Positions 6,670-7,404 of a DNA stretch of 7,404 nt are shown one piece after another. A model generated the notes under the pieces. That model did no database searches. It was not told where the DNA came from and worked only from the letters and a program-made list of their open reading frames with translations. The DNA lies in NCBI GenBank assembly GCA_005801395.1, contig SYDV01000264.1, positions 1-7,404 of the forward strand. Direction: 5' to 3'. The position numbers were made by a program, and so were the translations under genes. The stretch comes from Planctomycetia bacterium (GTDB lineage: Bacteria; Planctomycetota; UBA11346). Numbering within the stretch: position 1 is the first letter of the stretch; each line of letters begins with the position of its first letter.

Positions 6670-6926
6670 GGTCTGACTATGAAAGCCGCCGTTTTCAGCG
6701 CAACCCTAGGGCTGACAACGTCCAACCAGGAACCTGGGATGAAAACATCCGAGCAAAACGAGGGCGAAAATAGCATCCAACAATCAATCTCATCACAGCG
6801 AGATCCGCAGACACGCTAGTCGTCAATCATCTCCTGCTACTTTTATGTCGAGCGCATAGCGTCAAAATCTCTCACCTATTACCTAGGTTTACCTTAATCG
6901 CTCGAATGCGTTCAGGAGTTACTACG
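6670..6926. promoter_or_regulatory. Divergent intergenic region with palindrome and inverted repeat upstream of tdh
   Basis: This 257-bp stretch separates the minus-strand AmaP-like gene from tdh and should hold both promoters. A perfect 8-bp palindrome ACCTAGGT (6881-6888) sits 38 nt before the tdh start. Around it, TCGAGCG (6848-6854) and CGCTCGA (6899-6905) are perfect inverted copies. These could be operator sites for tdh, but their short length allows chance. I find no convincing -35/-10 pair and no gene: a plus-strand frame from the ATG at 6679 has no ribosome site and encodes a polar, unrecognisable peptide. Confidence 0.3.
6914..6918 (+). promoter_or_regulatory. Ribosome binding site of tdh
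   Basis: AGGAG lies 8 nt before the ATG at 6927. A second in-frame ATG at 6939 corresponds to the usual family start (MKAL), but its distance from this site is 20 nt, so the first ATG is preferred. Confidence 0.8.
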
Positions 6927-7404
6927 ATGACACAAACCATGAAGGCCCTGGTAAAATCTCACAGCGCTGAAGGCCTCTGGCTGGAAGACGTTCCAATACC
7001 TACCATTTCTGATCATGACGTTTTAATTAAAGTACTACAAACGGGCATCTGCGGCACTGACTTACACATTTATAATTGGGATGCCTGGGCAAAGAAGACG
7101 GTGCCGGTTCCGTTAGTCGTCGGTCATGAATTCGTCGGTTCGATTGTCGCGGTGGGCACGCACGTCAAAGATTTTAAAATAGGAGACATCGTCAGTGGCG
7201 AAGGTCATGTGGTGTGTGGCCATTGTCGTAACTGCATGGCTGGTCGTCGGCATTTATGTGCACACACGGTTGGACTGGGTGTTAATCGTCCGGGGGCGTT
7301 CGCCGAATTTGTGGCGGTACCACAAACGAATGTGTGGCTACAAGACGCTTCTATTCCGCGTGATGTACAATCCATCTTTGATCCTTTCGGTAATGCCGTG
7401 CATA
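6927..7404 (+). CDS. tdh: L-threonine 3-dehydrogenase, partial (3' end outside window)
   Basis: This zinc-dependent medium-chain dehydrogenase oxidises L-threonine with NAD+ to 2-amino-3-ketobutyrate, which the ligase Kbl splits to glycine and acetyl-CoA. The window holds 159 N-terminal residues of about 340. All expected metal sites are present: the catalytic zinc ligands C42 (ICGTDLH), H67 and E68 (GHE), and the structural zinc cysteines C97, C100, C103 and C111 (CGHCRNC...C). [12 protein letters not shown] (47-58), [15 protein letters not shown] (89-103), [14 protein letters not shown] (115-128) and FDPFGNAVH (151-159) closely follow the E. coli enzyme from memory. This separates Tdh from related sorbitol and alcohol dehydrogenases. 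The numbering runs four residues ahead of E. coli because of the MTQT extension. No kbl gene lies immediately upstream; it may lie beyond the right edge. Confidence 0.95.
   Translation, partial: MTQTMKALVKSHSAEGLWLEDVPIPTISDHDVLIKVLQTGICGTDLHIYNWDAWAKKTVPVPLVVGHEFVGSIVAVGTHVKDFKIGDIVSGEGHVVCGHCRNCMAGRRHLCAHTVGLGVNRPGAFAEFVAVPQTNVWLQDASIPRDVQSIFDPFGNAVH

Noticed and set aside
6679..6819. 47-codon plus-strand frame between the AmaP-like gene and tdh
   Set aside because: There is no ribosome site before the ATG, the peptide is polar and unrecognisable, and the region must serve as promoter for two divergent genes.

Overview
The window comes from a diderm (Gram-negative-type) bacterium. The main evidence is a signal-peptide-bearing Omp85/D15-type outer-membrane beta-barrel protein on the minus strand. 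GC content is about half over most of the window. It falls to about 38% (hand count, 1-360) at the left edge. The phylum cannot be fixed from the sequence. A short, divergent glucose-6-phosphate isomerase and an AmaP/Asp23-like protein beside an outer-membrane barrel would fit lineages such as the PVC group, but this is a weak inference and a proteobacterium is not excluded.

Layout. At 1-367 (minus) is the N-terminal third to half of a SAM-dependent methyltransferase that runs off the left edge. Divergent from it, at 622-1482 (plus), is a family 2 glycosyltransferase. The pair looks like the edge of a surface-polysaccharide or glycan region. A 322-bp gap (1483-1804) holds a triplicated 13-bp repeat and an inverted repeat just upstream of pgi. 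The pgi gene (1805-3202, plus) encodes glucose-6-phosphate isomerase with a good ribosome binding site. Next is a 342-residue membrane-anchored, largely disordered protein of unknown function (3385-4413, plus).

Convergent with these is a two-gene minus-strand unit. An AmaP/Asp23-like two-TM membrane protein (6669 down to 5866) is followed after 18 nt by the Omp85-type barrel (5847 down to 4480). After a 257-bp intergenic region, tdh (L-threonine 3-dehydrogenase) begins at 6927 on the plus strand and runs off the right edge.

How the genes fit together. pgi and tdh are ordinary central-metabolism genes, and no pathway visibly links them. The part most worth following is the cell-envelope cluster in the middle: an inner-membrane AmaP-like protein, an outer-membrane barrel apparently without POTRA domains, and a convergent membrane-anchored disordered protein. 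I see no CRISPR array, transposon, integrase, rRNA or tRNA gene, and nothing that amounts to a clear undescribed system.
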